A stretch of DNA of 52,176 nt from Opitutaceae bacterium (GCA_003151495.1 PLXR01000027.1:4403-56578), one strand, 5' to 3'. Positions 6,425 through 15,499 are shown, numbered from the stretch's first letter. The notes: a model not told the origin generated them from the sequence alone. Program-made: numbers and translations.

Positions 6425-7255
6425 ATGCACCCCTCGCTCGAACACACCTCGCACCGCCCCTGGCCCCTTCCCGGCGAGGACTGGAGGTGGGCCCAGTCGT
6501 GGCGGCACCTCGCCTTCATCCACTACCGGGTCGACCCCCGCCTCCTGCGGGGGCGCATCCCCGCGGAGCTCAGGGTGCAGGAGTTCGACGGCTCCGCCTG
6601 GGTGGGCGTGGTGCCCTTCGTCATGTGCGGGCTGCGGCGCGCCGGCGTTCCCGCCCTCCCGCCGCTGCGCCCGGTCGCGGAGGTGAACGTGAGGACCTAC
6701 GTCGAGCGCGACGGGAGGCCGGGGGTCTGGTTCCTGAGCCTCGACGCGGCAAGCTGGGCGGTCGTCATCGGGGGCAGGGCCTTCTACGGGCTTCCGTACT
6801 TCAGGGCCCGCATGGCGCACACCCTCGAGGGCGGGGGGGTGCGGTTCGAGAGCCGGCGCCTTGGGGACGGGGCCTGCTTCAGCGCGACCTACCGGCCCGT
6901 GGGGCCCGAGTTCCGGCCGGGGCACGGGAGCTTCGAGCACTGGATGGCCGAGCGCTATTGCCTGTACTCGCGCGTGCGCGGGGCCACGATCTGCGTCGAC
7001 GTGCATCACCCCCCATGGCCGGTGCAGATGGCGGAGGTCCGGGTCCACCGGTCCGACCTGCTGGAGGCGGGTAACCTCGCGACGGGGGACCAGCGCCCGA
7101 GGTGCCATTTCTCGCCGGGAGTCGAGGTCGTGACGTATGCCCCCCGGCGCACCGACGATGGCCTTGGGCCGGCGCTCCTGCCGGTCGCCGGCCATGCGGG
7201 GCCGGCCGCGCTCCTGGGGACCGGCGGCCTGAGCCCAGCCATGGGGGGGCCATGA
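6425..7255 (+). CDS. DUF2071 / YqjF-like protein
   Basis: A 276-residue protein matching the YqjF/DUF2071 pattern: an N-terminal HRPWPLP and FIHYRVDPRLLRGRIP, the strand AWVGVVPFVMCGLR, VAEVNVRTYVERDGRPGVWF, then FYGLPYFRARMAH and a late FEHWMAERYCLYS. The fold is related to acetoacetate decarboxylase-like proteins, but the biochemical role of the family is not established. The ATG at 6425 places the conserved HRPWP motif near residue 11, as usual. The stop overlaps the next start (ATGA). Confidence 0.75.
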   Translation: MHPSLEHTSHRPWPLPGEDWRWAQSWRHLAFIHYRVDPRLLRGRIPAELRVQEFDGSAWVGVVPFVMCGLRRAGVPALPPLRPVAEVNVRTYVERDGRPGVWFLSLDAASWAVVIGGRAFYGLPYFRARMAHTLEGGGVRFESRRLGDGACFSATYRPVGPEFRPGHGSFEHWMAERYCLYSRVRGATICVDVHHPPWPVQMAEVRVHRSDLLEAGNLATGDQRPRCHFSPGVEVVTYAPRRTDDGLGPALLPVAGHAGPAALLGTGGLSPAMGGP

Positions 7256-7650
7256 ACCGCGCGCTCGACCTGTCCCGTTCCGAGCTGGCCGCGGTCGTCG
7301 CCAGCAAAGAGTCGGTGATCGTCAAGCTGAGGCCCGCCCACGTGCACGAGAGCGCGGGCAGGTGCGGGGTCGACCCCGGCCGGGCCCTGTCCCAGGACAT
7401 CGACGTGACCTTCGGCGGCGCGCGCCTGGTGAACGGCCCGGCCGAGATGCCGGCGAGGATCGGGGAGGGGACGCTGTTCGTGTCGGGGTCCGCCGTGGCG
7501 GGCCCCCTCCCGCTGCCGGTGCGCTTCAAGGGCCAGCTCCTCCTTCGGATCGTCACGGGCCGGGGCGAGGAATTGACCGTGGAGGCGGCGTGGGCCGAGT
7601 CCACGCTGGTCGGCAGGGCGACCGCCGCCGGGGAGGGCGGCGACGCCTAG
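7252..7650 (+). CDS. Hypothetical protein, translationally coupled to the DUF2071 gene
   Basis: A 132-residue soluble protein with no recognised family. Its start overlaps the DUF2071 stop as ATGA, so the two are probably made together. It has a predicted alpha N terminus (SRSELAAVVASKESVIVKL), then alternating short strands (DIDVTFGGARLVNG, TLFVSGSAVAGPLPLPV) and an acidic end. Cys and His are rare, arguing against a metal site. Confidence 0.5.
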   Translation: MNRALDLSRSELAAVVASKESVIVKLRPAHVHESAGRCGVDPGRALSQDIDVTFGGARLVNGPAEMPARIGEGTLFVSGSAVAGPLPLPVRFKGQLLLRIVTGRGEELTVEAAWAESTLVGRATAAGEGGDA

Positions 7651-7722
7651 GGGCCGCCGCGCGCGTCGGGAGTTGCCTTCCCCGCGGGTCCGTCCGATCC
7701 TGCGGCCCGGGAAAGCCGTCCC

Positions 7723-8106
7723 ATGACCGACTCAAGATCCATCCCCCATCAGGCCCCCGGCGGGGCCCCCGTCGAAGGCCTCAGGGACTCGCTCCGGTAC
7801 TGGGAGCGCGGCCGCATCGCCTACAACCTCATCCTCTCGGGGGTCGTGGCGGCGTGGCTCGTCCTCACATGGCCGCATTTCCGGCCGGCCCTCACCCCGG
7901 GATCCGCGCTCAGGCTCCTCGGCCTGGCCGCGATGGCGAATGTCTGCTACTGCACCGCCTATCCCGTCGACCTCGCGCTGCAGTGCACCTCCCTGCGCCA
8001 GGGCTGGAGGAAGGGGCGCTGGGCGCTATGGTGGGCCGGGGCGTTCCTCGCCGCGCTGCTCGCGTGCTACTGGATCGCCGATGAGATCTATCCCTGCTTC
8101 CCCTGA
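7723..8106 (+). CDS. Hypothetical three-helix membrane protein
   Basis: A 127-residue protein with a 30-residue cytoplasmic-like N terminus (SLRYWERGRIAYN) and three hydrophobic helices at about 34-52, 64-86 and 101-119, ending IYPCFP. Paired residues CYC in helix 2 and CYW in helix 3 are noticeable. It resembles a small conserved membrane family of unknown role; no function is assigned. Confidence 0.55.
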   Translation: MTDSRSIPHQAPGGAPVEGLRDSLRYWERGRIAYNLILSGVVAAWLVLTWPHFRPALTPGSALRLLGLAAMANVCYCTAYPVDLALQCTSLRQGWRKGRWALWWAGAFLAALLACYWIADEIYPCFP

Positions 8107-8165
8107 CCCGCGCCGGGCCGGCGCCCCCGTTCGCCACCCTCGCTCCCGCAAGGTCACCCGGCGCC

Positions 8166-8654
8166 GTGCCCGCTGAACCCGGCCCCCGCACGATGCCCAC
8201 CGTGACCCAGATCCTGACGGCGGAATCCCCGGCCGCCCCGATGGGCGTCCGGGCCGAGGTGAGGGCGGTGCCGGGGAGGGGGCTCGAGGGCGACCGCTAC
8301 TTCAGCGGGACCGGCACCTTCTCGCCCTCGCCCCAGAGGCCCGACTTCGAGGTGACGCTCATCGAGGGGGAGAGGGTGGAGGCCTTCGCCCGCGAGTCGG
8401 GGCTCCCGTTCACCGCGCTCCAGGCTAGGCGCAACCTGGTGACCGAGGGGGTGGACCTGAACGCGCTCGTCGGGAGGGTGTTCACGGTCGGGGAGGTGCG
8501 CATCCGCGGCATCCGCCTGTGCGAGCCCTGCTCCTACCTGGCCCGGACGAGCTTCCCGGAGACCCTGGCGGGGCTGGTCCACAAGGGGGGCCTGCGGGCG
8601 CAGATCCTGAGCGAGGGCGTGATCCGGGCGGGCGACCCGGTGCGCGAGGAATGA
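8166..8654 (+). CDS. MOSC-domain protein
   Basis: A MOSC domain of about 150-160 residues. The diagnostic elements are GLEGDRYFSGTGTF near the N terminus (the G-D-R-Y motif), FEVTLIEGERVEAF, the central ARRNLVTEGVDLNALVG and the Cys-containing CEPCSYL near the end, whose first Cys aligns with the sulfur-carrying cysteine of MOCO sulfurases. MOSC proteins such as YiiM use the molybdenum cofactor, often in reductive detoxification. The GTG start at 8166 is uncertain; ATG at 8193 is a good alternative. The stop overlaps the next gene as ATGA. Confidence 0.8.
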   Translation: MPAEPGPRTMPTVTQILTAESPAAPMGVRAEVRAVPGRGLEGDRYFSGTGTFSPSPQRPDFEVTLIEGERVEAFARESGLPFTALQARRNLVTEGVDLNALVGRVFTVGEVRIRGIRLCEPCSYLARTSFPETLAGLVHKGGLRAQILSEGVIRAGDPVREE

Positions 8655-9217
8655 GCGGGAGCGGCAAGGGCGGGAACGGGGATCCGGAGGCCCCGGTGCT
8701 CGAGACCCGGAGGCTCGTCCTGCGGCGCATCTCCACCCGCGACGCCGACTTCATCCTCGGCCTCCTGAACGAGCCCTCCTTCATCCGGAACATCGGGGAC
8801 CGCGGCGTGCGCACGAGGGACGCGGCGTGCGCCTACATCTCCGAGAGGCTCGCGCCGAGCTATGCGGCCCACGGGTACGGCCTCTACCTCGTGGAGGAGC
8901 GGGAGCCCCGGGTCCCGGTCGGGATCTGCGGCTTCGTCAAGCGCGAGGCGCTCGAGCACGCGGACATCGGGTTCGCTTTCCTGGAGCGGTTCTGGTCGCG
9001 GGGGTACGCCCACGAGTCCGCGTCCGCCGTCCTCGAGCACGGGCGCTCCGACCTCGGGTTCGGGAGGGTCCTCGGGATCACGACCGAGGGCAACGGCGCG
9101 TCGGCGAGGCTCCTCGAAAAGCTCGGGCTGCGCTTCGAGGGGAGTGTCCAGCTGCCCGGCCTCGAGGACCCGCGCAGGCTCTACTCCCTGGACTTCGGCG
9201 TGCCGGCCAGGCCCTGA
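8651..9217 (+). CDS. GNAT-family N-acetyltransferase
   Basis: A 188-residue acetyltransferase. It shows LETRRLVLRRISTRDADFIL at the N terminus, a central strand IGFAFLERFWSRGYAHESA containing the acetyl-CoA-binding loop, and ITTEGNGASARLLEKLGLRF in the last third, a classic RimJ/RimL-type arrangement. It differs clearly from the acetyltransferase at 5761, so it is not a recent duplicate. It is coupled to the MOSC gene by an overlapping stop/start. Confidence 0.8.
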   Translation: MSGSGKGGNGDPEAPVLETRRLVLRRISTRDADFILGLLNEPSFIRNIGDRGVRTRDAACAYISERLAPSYAAHGYGLYLVEEREPRVPVGICGFVKREALEHADIGFAFLERFWSRGYAHESASAVLEHGRSDLGFGRVLGITTEGNGASARLLEKLGLRFEGSVQLPGLEDPRRLYSLDFGVPARP

Positions 9218-9224
9218 GACCCCG

Positions 9225-9779
9225 ATGGAGACGACCGACCCGGAATTCCCCCCCCTTCCCCCCGGCTACGAGGGGCGCATGCCCCGCCACGGGGAGCCGC
9301 CGGTGCTCTGGCCGGTGGGGCGGGACACCTCGGGCCGGGAGGCGTCCCTCGCCCCCGGCGCCGCCCTTGCCTGGGAGGCCATGCGGGAGCGCGCCGCCGG
9401 GGACGGGGCCGAGCTCCTCCTGGTCTCGGCGTTCAGGAGCGTCGCCCGCCAGCGGACGATCGTCGCCGGGAAGCTCGCCCGGGGGATCGCGTGGGCCGAC
9501 ATCCTGGCCGTCAGCGCCTACCCCGGCTTCAGCGAGCACCACTCGGGCCGAGCCGTCGACCTCGGGGCGCCGGGCTGCGAGGACCTGGCCGAGGGGTTTG
9601 AGCGCACCGCGCAGTTCGCCTGGCTCCTTTCCCATGCGGGCCGGTTCGGCTTCGCCCTCACCTACCCGGGGGGGAACCGGTTCGGGATCGCCTATGAGCC
9701 CTGGCACTGGTGCCACGCCGGCGGGGACGGAGCCTCCCCCGGGGCGAGGAACCCGGCGGACGGGCAACAATCGCTTTGA
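9225..9779 (+). CDS. VanY-like D-alanyl-D-alanine carboxypeptidase
   Basis: A 184-residue metallopeptidase of the M15B type. The zinc motif appears as SEHHSGRAVDLG (S-x-H-x-x-G-x-A-x-D) and the third ligand as EPWHW near residue 163. SAFRS is the conserved substrate-side element. The family trims the terminal D-Ala from peptidoglycan stem peptides. No signal peptide or membrane anchor is seen at the ATG start, which is odd for an enzyme that acts outside the membrane. It may be exported by an unrecognised route, or be a cytoplasmic relative. Confidence 0.8.
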   Translation: METTDPEFPPLPPGYEGRMPRHGEPPVLWPVGRDTSGREASLAPGAALAWEAMRERAAGDGAELLLVSAFRSVARQRTIVAGKLARGIAWADILAVSAYPGFSEHHSGRAVDLGAPGCEDLAEGFERTAQFAWLLSHAGRFGFALTYPGGNRFGIAYEPWHWCHAGGDGASPGARNPADGQQSL

Positions 9780-9816
9780 TGCGGCGTGGCATTCCTGCCA
9801 CACATGGCCCCGCCCC

Positions 9817-10164
9817 ATGTACGAGAAGAACGGAGAAAAGCTGCTGAGCTGGCCGAGGTTCGCCCGGCGGATGGCCCTGTCCCTTGCGCTGACGCTCACG
9901 ATCGTCGCGATCGCGCTCTTCGCAGGCGTGCTCGGCTACCACGAGATCGCGGGCCTCCCCTGGATCGACGCCCTCCTCAACGCCTCGATGATCCTCACAG
10001 GGATGGGGCCGGTCGACCCGATGAGGGACACGGCGTCGAAGCTCTTCGCGTCGGCCTACGCCATCTTCAGCGGGGTCGTCTTCCTCTCGGCGGTCGGGAT
10101 CGTGCTCTCGCCCATCTTCCACAGGATCATCCATGCATTCCACATCGACGAGGACGACAAGTAG
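9817..10164 (+). CDS. Two-helix potassium-channel-like membrane protein with an atypical filter
   Basis: A 115-residue protein: a basic N terminus, helix 1 at about 19-42, a short amphipathic segment WIDALLNASMILTG, the loop GMGPVDP, then helix 2 at about 74-100 and an acidic tail DEDDK. This is the order of an ion-channel pore unit (outer helix, pore helix, filter, inner helix). The position of the usual T-V-G-Y-G-D filter is taken by T-G-M-G-P-V-D. Potassium selectivity is therefore not supported; it may be a divergent channel or another membrane protein that reused the topology. Confidence 0.5.
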   Translation: MYEKNGEKLLSWPRFARRMALSLALTLTIVAIALFAGVLGYHEIAGLPWIDALLNASMILTGMGPVDPMRDTASKLFASAYAIFSGVVFLSAVGIVLSPIFHRIIHAFHIDEDDK

Positions 10165-10197
10165 CCCCGGGCCGGGACGCGGCCCCGCGGGCCATCC

Positions 10198-10677
10198 ATG
10201 AAGAAGGTCAACACGGCGGACATCCCCGAGGAGACCTGGTCCTCCCCGAAGGGGAGGTTCGCGATGGGCGACCGGAACCTGTCGATCGCGCTGGGGCGCG
10301 AGCCGGAATCGACCGACCTCCTCAGGCGCCACCCCTTCGACGTGGAGATCATGCGGGTCCCCGCGGGCAAGGCCGCGTGCCCGCTCCACTCGCACGGAGC
10401 CATGTGGGAGTTCTACCACGTGATCTCGGGCTCGGGGACCGTGAGGGACAAAGACGGCCTGACGCCGATCTCGGCCGGCGACGCCTTCATCTTCGCGCCG
10501 GGACAGGAGCACCAGCTCATGAGCGACGCGGCGGGCGACCTCGTGCTCTACCTGGTCGCGGACAACCCGCTCGGGGACACCTGCCATTACCCCGACAGCG
10601 GGAAGTGGCTCGTGCGCTCCCCCGCCCGCGCGCTCATCCGCTCGGAGCCCCTGGACTACCTCGACGGGGAGGAGTGA
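10198..10677 (+). CDS. Cupin-domain protein
   Basis: A 159-residue protein with one cupin_2 barrel. Motif 1 is CPLHSHGAMWEFYHVISG (two His and Glu) and motif 2 is PGQEHQLMS with the third His. These residues would bind a divalent metal. Single-domain cupins include isomerases, dioxygenases and sugar-binding proteins; the substrate cannot be inferred. It is the last of the dense plus-strand run; 129 bases separate it from the next gene. Confidence 0.75.
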   Translation: MKKVNTADIPEETWSSPKGRFAMGDRNLSIALGREPESTDLLRRHPFDVEIMRVPAGKAACPLHSHGAMWEFYHVISGSGTVRDKDGLTPISAGDAFIFAPGQEHQLMSDAAGDLVLYLVADNPLGDTCHYPDSGKWLVRSPARALIRSEPLDYLDGEE

Positions 10678-10806
10678 CCCCGCCGGGGGGGGAGAGCGGT
10701 TGACAGTCCCTCGCGTTGGGGGTTCCGTATAGGGGAACGACCCGTCATCGGCCTCCGGACGGGCGGGCCCGGCCCGGCCGCCCCAAGCAGAAACCCAACC
10801 CCAAGC

Positions 10807-13284
10807 ATGCCCCCAGCCTCCCTCAGCGACCCTGCGGCGGTCGTCGTCGCGGCGCTCGTCGGGGCGGGGATCGGCGCGCTTCTCGTGGGCCTTTGGAGGA
10901 GGGCGCGGGCCCCGGCGCCCGCGGCGGTCCCTGCCGCGCAGGCCCCGGACTCCGTCGAGGCCTCCGCGCTCGAGAACTACAAGCTGGTCCTGGACACCCT
11001 CGACCGCTCGAACGTCCTGCTGTGGTGGGGCAAGGTGACCCAGCACGAGAAGGGGTTCGCCTGGGACATCAGGACCCCTCCCCAGCTCAGGGAGAACCCC
11101 ATCTACCGCCTGGCGGCCCTCGTCGACAAGGGCTGGCTCTGGAACAAGGACCAGTCCCCCGACCACGTGGCGATGGACCGGACGAGCGAGCAGGCCCTCC
11201 TGGGGGGGGCCGGCGGGTACCAGCACGAGTTCCGGATCAAGGGGACGGACGGCCTGCACTGGCTGCGCGAGGAGGTCGTCATCCGGCCGCTCGGCCCGGG
11301 CGAGTGGAACCTCGCGGGGGTCCTGGTCGACGTCACGAAGAGCCACGAGGCCGAGGAGGCGCGCCGCTCGACGGAGAGCCAGCTGGAGCAGATCCTCAAG
11401 GGCGCGGACTGCCTCCTGTGGCAGGCCCTGGTGACGGGCGACCCCGAGGTGGACATCAAGTGGCGGATGTACCTGCCGCCCTCGGTCCTCTACAGGAAGA
11501 TCTTCGGCGAGGACTCGGTGCCGGCGACCGAGTGGCTGTGGACCCGGTCCATGGTGCCCGAGTGGGAGGAGATCACGATGCGCTCGCGGGCCGCGCTGAG
11601 GGCGGGCAAGCCCGACTACGAGCAGGAGTACCATGTCGTCAACCGCGGCAACACCTTCATGCTCCACGAGCATGTCGCGGTAAAGATGATCCGCCCGGGC
11701 ATGTGGAGCCTGGTCGGGGTGCTCGTGGACATCACGGCGCGCCGGGAGGCCGAGCTCGCGCTGGCGGCGGAGAAGGAGCGGCTTGCCGTCACGCTCGGGA
11801 GCATGAGCGAGGGCGTGATCACGATCGACGCCCAGGGACGGGTGCTCTTCATGAACCGCGCCGGGGCGGACATGGTCCAGTGGAACGCGGCGGACGCCGT
11901 CGGCAAGGACGTGCGCAACATCTGCGTCCTGCTCGGGGCCACGAGCGGCAAGGAGACGACGCTCCCCGTGAAGGACGTGCTCGACGGCGGGCTCCCGGCC
12001 GAGCTCCCGCCCCAGACGCTCATGAAGGGCCGCTCGGAGCGGATGCGGCTGGTCGAGGGCAGGCTCGTCCCGCTCTCGAACGTCTCCAGCAAGAGGGTCG
12101 GCGCCGTGCTGGTCTTCCGCGACATCACCGACCGGCACCGGATGGAGGAGAAGCTCCAGAACGCCGCCAAGATGGAGTCGGTCGGCATCCTCGCCGGCGG
12201 GATCGCGCACGACTTCAACAACATCCTGACCGCGATCCTCAGCAACCTGAGCCTGCTGCAGCTCGACTTCGACGGGAAGCCGGACCAGGCCGGCCTCCTC
12301 GACGAGGCCGTGCTCGCCACGAAGCGCGCCGGAGACCTGACGCTCCAGCTCCTCACCTTCGCCAAGGGCGGGGACCCCGTCCGGACCGCCGTCCACTTGC
12401 CGGAGGTCCTCAGGGAGGCGACGACCTTCTCGCAGAGGGGAAGCGGGGTGAGGAGCGAGTTCGACATCCCCCCGGACCTCTGGACCGCGGACGTCGACAA
12501 GGCGCAGATAAGCCAGGTCGTCCAGAACCTGGTCATCAACGCCACCCAGGCGATGCCGGCCGGCGGCATCATCCGCATCTCGGCGGCCAACGAGATCGTC
12601 CAGACGGGCTCGCACGCGGTGCTCGCCGAGGGCGACTACGTTCGGATCACGGTCGCCGACACGGGAGCCGGCATCGCGCCCGAGCACATGGGAAAGATCT
12701 TCGACCCCTACTTCACGACGAAGCTGCACGGGCACGGCCTCGGGCTCGCGACCGTCTTCTCGATCGTGAAGAGGCACCAGGGCCACATCGAGGTGGGCTC
12801 GGTCGTGGGGCAGGGGACGACCTTCACCTTCTGGCTGCCGGCGGCGAAGGCCTCGCAGGCCGCGCGCGCCGCCCCGCGGGGCCTCGCCGCCGCGGGGAGC
12901 ATGGGGAAGGTGCTCTTCATGGACGACGAGGAACCCATCCGCAAGATGGCCGAGAGGCTCATGAAGCGCATGGGCTTCGAGTTCGAGGCGGTCGTGGACG
13001 GCACCGAGGCCATCGAGCGCTACCGCAGCGCGCGGGACGCCGGCCACCCGTTCGACCTGGTCGTGATGGACCTCACGATCCCCGGGGGCATGGGCGGCAA
13101 GGAGGCGATCTCCATCCTCCAGAAATACGACCCGGAGGTCCGGGCGATCGTCTCAAGCGGCTACTCGAGCGACCTGGCCATGTCCGACTTCAGGAAGCAC
13201 GGGTTCCGGGGGATGGTCGCGAAACCCTACGACATCTCGGAGCTGTCCGCGGTCATAGGAAGCGTGATGGGCGAGGGCAGGTAG
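10807..13284 (+). CDS. Hybrid histidine kinase with three PAS-type domains and a receiver
   Basis: An 825-residue protein. An N-terminal transmembrane helix (about 12-33) is followed by two related sensory domains (about 55-185 and 195-320, each ending in a strand such as VLVDVTKS), a third PAS domain (about 325-450, ending VFRDITDRHRMEE), a dimerisation/phosphotransfer domain with the phospho-accepting His in GGIAHDFNNILTA, an HATPase with DTGAGIAP and GHGLGLATVFSIV, and a C-terminal receiver with phospho-acceptor Asp in LVVMDLTIPGG. Two tandem PAS domains so alike suggest internal duplication. No cognate regulator is adjacent. The next gene, a putative exported glycosidase, is 45 bases downstream, so the kinase may respond to a glycan-related signal; that is inference. 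Confidence 0.85.
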   Translation: MPPASLSDPAAVVVAALVGAGIGALLVGLWRRARAPAPAAVPAAQAPDSVEASALENYKLVLDTLDRSNVLLWWGKVTQHEKGFAWDIRTPPQLRENPIYRLAALVDKGWLWNKDQSPDHVAMDRTSEQALLGGAGGYQHEFRIKGTDGLHWLREEVVIRPLGPGEWNLAGVLVDVTKSHEAEEARRSTESQLEQILKGADCLLWQALVTGDPEVDIKWRMYLPPSVLYRKIFGEDSVPATEWLWTRSMVPEWEEITMRSRAALRAGKPDYEQEYHVVNRGNTFMLHEHVAVKMIRPGMWSLVGVLVDITARREAELALAAEKERLAVTLGSMSEGVITIDAQGRVLFMNRAGADMVQWNAADAVGKDVRNICVLLGATSGKETTLPVKDVLDGGLPAELPPQTLMKGRSERMRLVEGRLVPLSNVSSKRVGAVLVFRDITDRHRMEEKLQNAAKMESVGILAGGIAHDFNNILTAILSNLSLLQLDFDGKPDQAGLLDEAVLATKRAGDLTLQLLTFAKGGDPVRTAVHLPEVLREATTFSQRGSGVRSEFDIPPDLWTADVDKAQISQVVQNLVINATQAMPAGGIIRISAANEIVQTGSHAVLAEGDYVRITVADTGAGIAPEHMGKIFDPYFTTKLHGHGLGLATVFSIVKRHQGHIEVGSVVGQGTTFTFWLPAAKASQAARAAPRGLAAAGSMGKVLFMDDEEPIRKMAERLMKRMGFEFEAVVDGTEAIERYRSARDAGHPFDLVVMDLTIPGGMGGKEAISILQKYDPEVRAIVSSGYSSDLAMSDFRKHGFRGMVAKPYDISELSAVIGSVMGEGR

Positions 13285-13329
13285 CCCGGGGGACCCGGAG
13301 CGCGACCCACGCCGCCAAGCCCGGAGGCC

Positions 13330-15498
13330 ATGGAACTCACCCGCCGGAAATTCATCGTCCTGTCCGCCATCGGGCTGCCGGGGGTCCTGTCCGCCGGGCA
13401 GGCGGCGCCCGCGGCCGGCGGCCCCGCGGGCGATGCGCCCCCTCCGGGGGCGCCCGGGGTCCCGTGGCACCAGCGCATTCGGCGCGTCGGGCAGGTCAAC
13501 TTCAACGAGCGCGACCCCGTCGAGCTGGATGTCGAGGCCTGGGCCGACTACTGGGCCTCGCTCGCGGTCGACGCCGTGCTCGTGAGCGTCACCGGGATCC
13601 TGGCCTTCTACCGGACGCGGGTTCCGTTCCACAGGCGCAGCATGTACCTGGGCGGGGGCGACCTCTTCGGCGCGTGCGCCGCCGCAGCGAAGCGGCGCGG
13701 GATACGCGTCATCGCGCGCCTGAGCCCGGACCTCCAGTGGGAGGATGCGCTCGCGCCGCATCCGGGGTGGTTCATGCGCGACGCGGCGGGGAAGTTCCTG
13801 GCGCACGGCGAGGAGCCGCGCCTCTTCAGGACCTGCATGTTCTCCGACTACTTCACCGAGCACATCCCGGCGATCATGCGCGAGGTGCAGGCGGGCTACG
13901 ACGTGGACGGGCTCTTCACCAACGCCTGGCCGCCGCTCGACGGCCTGCCCGAGTGCCACTGCGAGCTCTGCCGCGCGCTCGCGCCCGCCCGGTCCGCCGA
14001 GTACTGGCGCCAGTTCACCGACCGGACGCTCGAGCTCTGGAGGCTCTACGACTCGATCGCCAGGGAGAAGAAGCCCGACAACCTCTTCCTGGCGAACATG
14101 GGCTCGGGCATCCGAGCCACGCCGAACCTCGTGCGCCTCGCCGGGGTCTGCCGGTGGTTCAACTGCGACAACCAGGGCCGCGGGGGCGACGCCACCCCGG
14201 TCTGGGGTGCGGCCCAGCAGGGCAGGGTGGCCGCGGCCGTCATGAAGGGGCGCACGGTGACCAACGTGACGGGCGCCTACGCGACCGGAGGCGCCTACCG
14301 GTGGCGCAACACCTCGAAGTCCGCCGCCGAGTTGGGGATCTGGATGGACCAGACGGTGGCGAGCGGGATGAAGATCTGGTACCACTGGGTCGGCGGCCAG
14401 TCCGGCCTCGGCGAGGACCACCGCTGGCAGGAGATCGGCAGGCGCTACATGAAGTGGCATTCCCGCCACGAGGCCCACTTCACCGGGACCAGGACGATCG
14501 CCAGCGTCGGCGTGGTCATGGGGCAGGCCTCCCACCTCCTCTACGCGCCCCCGGGGGACGGGGGGATGGCGGAGTTCGTGAACGGGCTCTACTACGCCCT
14601 CCTCGAGGGAAGGGTCCTCTTCGACTTTGTCCACGAGGACGACCTCGGGCCCGCGACCGTCGGCAGGTACGCGGCGCTCCTCCTGCCGAACGTGGCGTGG
14701 CTGAGCGACCGGCAGTGCGGCCAGCTGCGCGACTATGCCGCGGCGGGGGGCTCGATCATGGCCTCCTTCGAGACGGGCATGTACGACGAGTCGGGCCGCC
14801 GCCGCGCGGTCCCGGGGCTGGCCGGCCTCTTCGGCATCGACTCCGTGGGCGCCGTTGCGGCGCCCAACGGCAACGGGTTCTACGCGCGGATCGAGCGCCC
14901 GCACGAGATCCTGCGCGGGTTCGGGGACACCCGCCTCATCCCCGGCGGCGGCTACCGGCTCCCGGTCAGGGCGAAGGGCGAGCCCGTCCTGAGCGCCCTT
15001 CCGGCCTACACCGCCTATCCCCCGGAGCTCTCCTACTCGCCCGACGGGAGGACGGACGGCCCGGCGGTCATCCTGAGGGAGGACGGGCGCTCGCGCCTCG
15101 TCTACCTCTCCGGCGACATCGAGCGGTCCTACTGGCGATCCGGGGACACCGACCTGGGCCTCCTCCTGAGGAATTCGGTGGCGTGGCTCATGCGGGGCGG
15201 CCAGCCGGTCGTGGTGGAGGGCGACGGCCTGGTCGAATGCTTCGCCTGGGAGACCGGCCCCGGGTTCGCGCTCCACGTGCTCAACTACACCAACCCGAAC
15301 CTCCACCGCGGCTGGCTCAGGGAGAACTATCCCATAGGGCCCCAGAGGGTGAGCATGCAGGTCCCAGGCGACCGCCGGGTGCGCCGCGTCGAGCTTCTCC
15401 GCGCGGAGCGGGACGTCCCCTTCAGCCAGGCGGCCGGCCGGGTCGAGTTCACGATCCCGGGGGTCGTGGACTGCGAGATCGCCGCCCTCCACGCGTGA
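13330..15498 (+). CDS. Tat-exported putative glycoside hydrolase with amidotransferase-like domain
   Basis: A 722-residue protein with a twin-arginine signal (LTRRKFIVLSAIGLPG, then AGQAAPAA), implying folded export. Residues about 55-400 look like a TIM barrel: QVNFNERDPVELDVEAW, IRVIARLSPDLQW, and GYDVDGLFTN at a likely active-site strand end. Residues about 410-560 resemble the glutamine-amidotransferase-like beta-galactosidase trimerisation domain (LLLPNVAWLSDRQCGQLRDY, GGSIMASFET), and a beta-rich C terminus follows. This combination is typical of the hypothetical glycosyl hydrolase families abundant in Verrucomicrobia and Planctomycetes. Specificity is unknown. GGAGG just before the ATG supports the start. 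Confidence 0.65.
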   Translation: MELTRRKFIVLSAIGLPGVLSAGQAAPAAGGPAGDAPPPGAPGVPWHQRIRRVGQVNFNERDPVELDVEAWADYWASLAVDAVLVSVTGILAFYRTRVPFHRRSMYLGGGDLFGACAAAAKRRGIRVIARLSPDLQWEDALAPHPGWFMRDAAGKFLAHGEEPRLFRTCMFSDYFTEHIPAIMREVQAGYDVDGLFTNAWPPLDGLPECHCELCRALAPARSAEYWRQFTDRTLELWRLYDSIAREKKPDNLFLANMGSGIRATPNLVRLAGVCRWFNCDNQGRGGDATPVWGAAQQGRVAAAVMKGRTVTNVTGAYATGGAYRWRNTSKSAAELGIWMDQTVASGMKIWYHWVGGQSGLGEDHRWQEIGRRYMKWHSRHEAHFTGTRTIASVGVVMGQASHLLYAPPGDGGMAEFVNGLYYALLEGRVLFDFVHEDDLGPATVGRYAALLLPNVAWLSDRQCGQLRDYAAAGGSIMASFETGMYDESGRRRAVPGLAGLFGIDSVGAVAAPNGNGFYARIERPHEILRGFGDTRLIPGGGYRLPVRAKGEPVLSALPAYTAYPPELSYSPDGRTDGPAVILREDGRSRLVYLSGDIERSYWRSGDTDLGLLLRNSVAWLMRGGQPVVVEGDGLVECFAWETGPGFALHVLNYTNPNLHRGWLRENYPIGPQRVSMQVPGDRRVRRVELLRAERDVPFSQAAGRVEFTIPGVVDCEIAALHA

Positions 15499-15499
15499 C

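Noticed and set aside
10700..10733. Promoter TTGACA ... TATAGG before the hybrid kinase
   Set aside because: The spacing is 22 bases, too long for a standard sigma-70 promoter; chance match is likely.
9658..13047. Very long minus-strand reading frame of about 1129 codons
   Set aside because: It is antisense to a clear run of real genes (VanY, channel-like, cupin, hybrid kinase). Its translation is low-complexity Arg/Gly/Val/Asp sequence typical of high-GC shadow frames.
13153..15492. Minus-strand frame of about 779 codons opposite the Tat-exported glycosidase
   Set aside because: No domain or start signal; composition is that of an antisense frame in GC-rich DNA.
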